DNA from: UMGS1251 sp036666555
Lineage (GTDB): Bacteria > Bacillota > Clostridia > Lachnospirales > Lachnospiraceae
NCBI GenBank assembly: GCA_036666555.1
Contig: JAVWVS010000004.1
Span: forward strand, 60,923-124,922
Length of the DNA: 64,000 bases
Direction: 5' to 3'
Shown here: positions 60,196-64,000 of the stretch, in pieces
Numbering within the stretch: position 1 is the first letter of the stretch
How the letters are laid out: every line of letters starts with the position of its first letter
Program-made: the position numbers and the translations under genes
The notes under the pieces: generated by a model
The model's input: the letters and a program-made list of their open reading frames with translations, nothing else
Database searches by the model: none
What the model was told of the DNA's origin: nothing

Positions 60196-61473
60196 TTATT
60201 TCATTTGCAATAATTTTTCCCCTATATCAAAACAATCAAAAGTAGCAAAATAATCCGCCGGTGTTTCTGCCCGTCGTATCATTTCCACACTGCCATCTTC
60301 TTTTAGTAATAGTTCGGAAGATTTTAATTTTCCATTGTAACTATATCCCATGGAGAACCCATGGGCTCCGGTATCATGAATGTATAGTAAATCACCCTTG
60401 TTTATTTTCGGCAACATCCGGTCTGCTGCAAATTTATCATTATTTTCACATAAGGAACCGGTAATGTCGTATTTACAATTGCAGGGAGCTTCTTCTTTCC
60501 CCATCACCGTAATGTGGTGATAGGCACCATACATGGCCGGACGCATCAGATTGACTGCACAGGCATCACAACCGATATATTCTTTATAAGTATGTTTTTC
60601 ATGAATCGCCGTGGTTACCAGTGCACCGTACGGACCCATCATAAACCGCCCCAGTTCTGTATAGATTGCCACATCTCCCATGCCTGCGCGCCCTAGAACC
60701 TCATCATAGACTGTATGTACATTTTGACCGATGACTCGAATATCATTCGGAGTCTGATCCGGCTGATAAGGAATCCCAATACCACCCGATAAGTTGATAA
60801 ATGCAATGTGCACTCCGGTTTCTTTTTGCAGTTTGACCGCTGTTTCAAATAAGGTACGTGCCAGAATCGGATAATATTCATTGGTCACTGTGTTGCTGGC
60901 TAAAAAGGAATGAATTCCAAAATGTTTCGCTCCTTTTTTCTTTAAGATCTGAAAAGCTTCAAAGAGCTGTTCCGTAGTCATGCCATACTTGGCATCTCCC
61001 GGATTATCCATAATGTCATTGCTGATTTTAAATAGTCCACCCGGATTATAGCGACAGCTAATGGTCTCCGGAATATGACCGATGGTCTTTTCCAAGAAAT
61101 CAATATGCGTAATATCATCCAGATTTATAATGGCGCCTAACCGATCTGCATAGGCATATTCTTCCGCCGGAGTGGTATTGGAGGAGAACATAATATCTGT
61201 TCCTTTCATATCCAGTGCATCAGAAAGCATTAACTCAGTATAAGAGGAACAGTCACTGCCACAACCATATTCATTTAAAATTTTCATCAAGAATGGATTG
61301 GGTGTTGCTTTGACTGCAAAATATTCTTTGTATCCTTTGTTCCAGGAAAATGCTTCCTTTAACGCTTTGATATTCTCTCGAATCCCTTTTTCATCATAGA
61401 TGTGAAAGGGCGTGGGATATGTTTGGACAATCTCTTCTAGTTGTGCTTTGGTTACAAACGGCTCTTTCTTCAT
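60196..61473 (-). CDS. lysA: Diaminopimelate decarboxylase family protein
   Basis: PLP-dependent decarboxylase making lysine from meso-diaminopimelate. The 425 residues include the PLP-lysine motif KEYFAVKATPNPF, NLSGGIGIPYQP, TELGRFMMGPYGALV and CDACAVNLMRPAMYGAYH. The layout is that of the LysA barrel and C-terminal beta domain. The annotation rests on these motifs; an ornithine- or other-substrate paralog cannot be fully excluded. It lies 35 bases after pyk. Confidence 0.88.
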   Translation of the reverse strand: MKKEPFVTKAQLEEIVQTYPTPFHIYDEKGIRENIKALKEAFSWNKGYKEYFAVKATPNPFLMKILNEYGCGSDCSSYTELMLSDALDMKGTDIMFSSNTTPAEEYAYADRLGAIINLDDITHIDFLEKTIGHIPETISCRYNPGGLFKISNDIMDNPGDAKYGMTTEQLFEAFQILKKKGAKHFGIHSFLASNTVTNEYYPILARTLFETAVKLQKETGVHIAFINLSGGIGIPYQPDQTPNDIRVIGQNVHTVYDEVLGRAGMGDVAIYTELGRFMMGPYGALVTTAIHEKHTYKEYIGCDACAVNLMRPAMYGAYHHITVMGKEEAPCNCKYDITGSLCENNDKFAADRMLPKINKGDLLYIHDTGAHGFSMGYSYNGKLKSSELLLKEDGSVEMIRRAETPADYFATFDCFDIGEKLLQMK

Positions 61474-61508
61474 TCCGGTATTCTCCTTATGGTATATTGT
61501 GTTTCCAA

Positions 61509-62948
61509 TTATTCCACTACTGCAATGCGCATCATATTGCTGACGCCGTCACGTACTGCTTTCTTTACATTGGGAGAAGGAATCCCCGCTGTCATAACAA
61601 TGATATCTCCGGATTCCACCATTTGCTTTGCTTGAATTAATTCAATGGCTCCATCATAGATATCTTCCGTCGTAGCTGCCTGCATGGATTTCACCGGAGT
61701 CACGCCCCAGTAAATTTGCATTCTGCGAAGGGTGTTTTCATTGGGTGTTACACCGATAATATTTGCTTTTGGCTTAAACTTAGACACCACTCTTGCAGTT
61801 GCACCGGATATGGACGGAGTCACAATGCATTTTGCATTCAGGTTAGCGGCTGCCGTAACGGAAGCACATCCAATGGCACTAGAAATACTTTTCCGGCTGT
61901 GTTCTTGGGCTTTACTAAGCATAAAATCATAATCCAGATGTTCTTCCGTATTTTCCACAATATGCACCATCATCTGCAATGCTTCTTCCGGATATTTTCC
62001 CTGTGCGGTTTCTCCTGATAACATCACTGCATCGGTTCCGTCATAAACTGCATTGGCCACATCCGTCACTTCGGCTCTGGTAGGACGCGGATTACGAATC
62101 ATGGAATCCAGCATCTGCGTAGCGGTAATGACCGGTTTATAATTGTCATTACATTTTTGAATCAACATTTTCTGCAGGTAGGGCACTTCCTCTGCGGGAA
62201 TCTCTACACCTAAATCTCCACGGGCTACCATAATTCCATCTGCTGCACGGATGATTTCATCAATATTTTTAATTCCTTCTGCATTCTCTATCTTGGCAAT
62301 AATAGGAATATAAGGTGCATTGCATTCTCTTAAAAGAGCCTTGATTTCCAATACGCCTTCTGCGGAACGAACAAAAGAAGCGGCAATAAAATCCACCTTT
62401 TGTTCTACTCCGAAGATAATATCTTCTTTATCTTTTTGGGTCAATGCCGGTAACCGTACCGGAACATTCGGTACATTAACACCTTTTCGTTCACCCAGTT
62501 CTCCACCATTGATGACCGTACAGATAATCTCCGTTTTATCTTTTCGTTTTACTTCCAGTTCAATCAGTCCATCGTCAATCAAAATCATGGCACCAATTTG
62601 CACGTCTTGTACCAGTCCATCATAGGTGATGAAGACTTTTCTGTCATCTCCTTCTATTTCCTGAGTAGTCAAGGTGAATAATTCCCCCTCTTTTAAGGTG
62701 ACCTTCTGTCCTCCTTTTAAAAGTCCGGTACGAATCTCCGGTCCTTTGGTATCCAGTAAAATGGCCACTTGTTTGCCGGTCTCACTGCGAAGTGTTTTTA
62801 ACAAGTCCATTCTCATTTTCTGTTCTTCATGGTCTCCATGGGAAAAATTAAATCGGGCAATATTCATGCCACTTTCCACTAGTTTCCTCATCATTTCTTT
62901 ATCATTGGTATTCGGTCCCATAGTACATACGATTTTTGTTTTGCGCAT
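61509..62948 (-). CDS. pyk: Pyruvate kinase
   Basis: Converts PEP and ADP to pyruvate and ATP. The 479 residues start MRKTKIVCTMGPNTNDKEMM, with RFNFSHGDHEEQ, IAKIENAEGIKNIDEII (active-site lysine) and ATQMLDSMIRNPRPTRAEV. It lacks the extra C-terminal PEP-utilising domain found in many Bacilli and some Clostridia. It lies in rhomboid-like-pyk-lysA. Confidence 0.96.
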   Translation of the reverse strand: MRKTKIVCTMGPNTNDKEMMRKLVESGMNIARFNFSHGDHEEQKMRMDLLKTLRSETGKQVAILLDTKGPEIRTGLLKGGQKVTLKEGELFTLTTQEIEGDDRKVFITYDGLVQDVQIGAMILIDDGLIELEVKRKDKTEIICTVINGGELGERKGVNVPNVPVRLPALTQKDKEDIIFGVEQKVDFIAASFVRSAEGVLEIKALLRECNAPYIPIIAKIENAEGIKNIDEIIRAADGIMVARGDLGVEIPAEEVPYLQKMLIQKCNDNYKPVITATQMLDSMIRNPRPTRAEVTDVANAVYDGTDAVMLSGETAQGKYPEEALQMMVHIVENTEEHLDYDFMLSKAQEHSRKSISSAIGCASVTAAANLNAKCIVTPSISGATARVVSKFKPKANIIGVTPNENTLRRMQIYWGVTPVKSMQAATTEDIYDGAIELIQAKQMVESGDIIVMTAGIPSPNVKKAVRDGVSNMMRIAVVE

Positions 62949-62984
62949 TGTGTGTTCCTTTCTTGTCTCTTGCGAATGTAGTTC

Positions 62985-63821
62985 TTATTTGACATGCTCA
63001 TGTGTAAATAAATGGTCTTGGCAATATTCATGATTCCCATTGCACTTGGAACAATATCGAAATTCCAAGTTCGGATCATCTAATTCCGTTCTGCCACAGA
63101 CAGTGCAGCGATGATGCGGCCCCGGTCCTGCAGTTCCGGCTTCGGTTCTTGCCTGATAGACTTCTTTGTGAAACTGTTTTCTTCGCTTCACCTGTTTGGG
63201 TGAGTAGGGCTTCATATTCTTGGAAGAAAAATAAAAGATAACGAAATTAAGCAGGGATGCCAAAATGGTCACCCGAATGACAATATTGCCGGTGATAAAG
63301 CTATAGCCTACAATAGCCAGATACACCAGTGCCATCCATTTCATCTTAATAGGCAGTACGAAATATAAGTACACCTCCATCTCCGGGTAACTGGCAGCAA
63401 AGGCCAAAAAGATAGAAAGGTATAAGTAATAGGGGGTAAAAAAAGAACCCAGAAAATTGATTCCGGTTACCAGATATAAGATCATGGCTCCAATAACGGT
63501 AAACAACATTCCCGAAAAAATATACATATTGTAACGGAACTCTCCCCAGGTCATCTCTAATTGTTTCCCCAGTGAGTAATAAAAGAACATCATAATGACA
63601 ACTGTAATTAAACTTCCACCGGAAGGTACCAGAATCCAAGTGATGATTCTCCATATCTGTCCGTGTAAGATTAGTTCCGGCTCCAATGTGAGATACTGCA
63701 AAACATTGGGTATCGCCATTGCAATCAAATACCCAATTCCATAACATCCAATCAGTAAAAAAGTAAGATTCGAAATGGCATATCTTCCGAATTTACGTTC
63801 TAATTTATTCAACCAATTCAT
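62985..63821 (-). CDS. Rhomboid-like membrane protein with C-terminal zinc ribbon
   Basis: 278 residues with about six membrane segments. The HGQIWRIITWILVPSG motif recalls the rhomboid fold, but I see no GxSG catalytic serine motif, so it is probably an inactive rhomboid-like protein. A cytoplasmic basic tail ends in a zinc-ribbon-like part with CTVCGRTE, YCSKC and CQDHLFTHEH. It is the first gene before pyk and lysA. Function unknown. Confidence 0.78.
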   Translation of the reverse strand: MNWLNKLERKFGRYAISNLTFLLIGCYGIGYLIAMAIPNVLQYLTLEPELILHGQIWRIITWILVPSGGSLITVVIMMFFYYSLGKQLEMTWGEFRYNMYIFSGMLFTVIGAMILYLVTGINFLGSFFTPYYLYLSIFLAFAASYPEMEVYLYFVLPIKMKWMALVYLAIVGYSFITGNIVIRVTILASLLNFVIFYFSSKNMKPYSPKQVKRRKQFHKEVYQARTEAGTAGPGPHHRCTVCGRTELDDPNLEFRYCSKCNGNHEYCQDHLFTHEHVK

Positions 63822-63869
63822 AAATTTATTACTCCTTCATTCTTTTTCATAAGTGGTAAATTTCATCTA

Positions 63870-63898
63870 ATTGTACCTTTTGAGGTCTGGTTTGTCAA
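63870..63898 (-). promoter_or_regulatory. Promoter of the rhomboid-like-pyk-lysA operon
   Basis: TTGACA (63893-63898), 17 bases, TACAAT (63870-63875) on the minus strand, about 49 bases upstream of the rhomboid-like gene. I see nothing else in the last 100 bases of the window. Confidence 0.75.
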
Positions 63899-64000
63899 TT
63901 CCATCCCTTAAGTTTACGCTATTTTAACAAATACTTTCTCTATTTCTTGCAAATATTATCACTTTTATGAATTGAGTTTTTTCGATTCCTGTCGTATAAT

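Noticed and set aside
1..64000. CRISPR arrays, insertion sequences, prophage or rRNA genes
   Set aside because: No regularly spaced repeats, transposase or integrase motifs, phage genes or rRNA sequence were seen.

Overview
This window is a chromosomal stretch of a low-to-moderate GC anaerobic Firmicute. Several things point to Lachnospiraceae: the order pta-ackA-yceD-rpmF-plsX-acpP-rnc-smc-ftsY, YesM/YesN-type regulators, a B12-independent glycyl-radical microcompartment locus, and a giant secreted protein with a Cys motif and InlB-like repeats. I cannot name a genus. Almost all genes are on the minus strand; only an AraC regulator, a PHP hydrolase and tmcAL are on the plus strand.

Region by region (window coordinates). 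1-10.3 kb holds housekeeping genes: partial threonine ammonia-lyase, ftsY, smc, rnc, acpP, plsX, rpmF, yceD, ackA and pta. 10.3-19.1 kb holds an RbsABC-type sugar importer with an L-fucose mutarotase (fucU), then a sensing module of an anchored sugar-binding protein, a YesM kinase and a YesN regulator. 19.2-38.1 kb is a complete fucose (possibly also rhamnose) catabolic island: kinase, fucI, AraC regulator, fucO, DeoR regulator, and a glycyl-radical 1,2-propanediol microcompartment (pduT, S, N, L, four BMC shell genes, alcohol dehydrogenase, pduP, a GlcG/HbpS-like protein, a tagged fuculose-phosphate aldolase, pduV, pduU, activase and dehydratase). 38.1-46 kb holds a PHP hydrolase, an orphan ParA, tmcAL, degV, a WalJ-like hydrolase, coaE and polA. 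46.1-47.5 kb holds a decayed HipA-like kinase beside an intact XRE regulator, then tRNA-Leu(CAA). 47.5-60.1 kb is a seven-gene secreted/surface cluster of unknown function headed by a 2784-residue protein. 60.2-63.9 kb holds lysA, pyk and a rhomboid-like membrane protein.

How the genes work together. Fucose enters through the ABC importer. FucU, FucI and the kinase convert it to fuculose-1-phosphate. The aldolase yields DHAP and lactaldehyde, which is reduced to 1,2-propanediol. The glycyl-radical dehydratase makes propionaldehyde, which goes to propanol (alcohol dehydrogenase) or to propionyl-CoA (PduP), propionyl-phosphate (PduL) and propionate plus ATP, plausibly through AckA. Five enzymes carry amphipathic tags suggesting encapsulation. 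Two near-consensus promoters with shared ATGTGGTTTTTA boxes drive the two halves of the microcompartment locus.

The most interesting items are: the unexplained surface cluster, whose giant protein ends in a module resembling the separate small secreted subunit and which has four paralogous membrane-anchored proteins; an XRE-type operator placed in the spacer of both the XRE promoter and the polA promoter; and a shell gene with two in-frame starts, each with a strong ribosome binding site. All functions are read from sequence motifs by eye; no database search was run.
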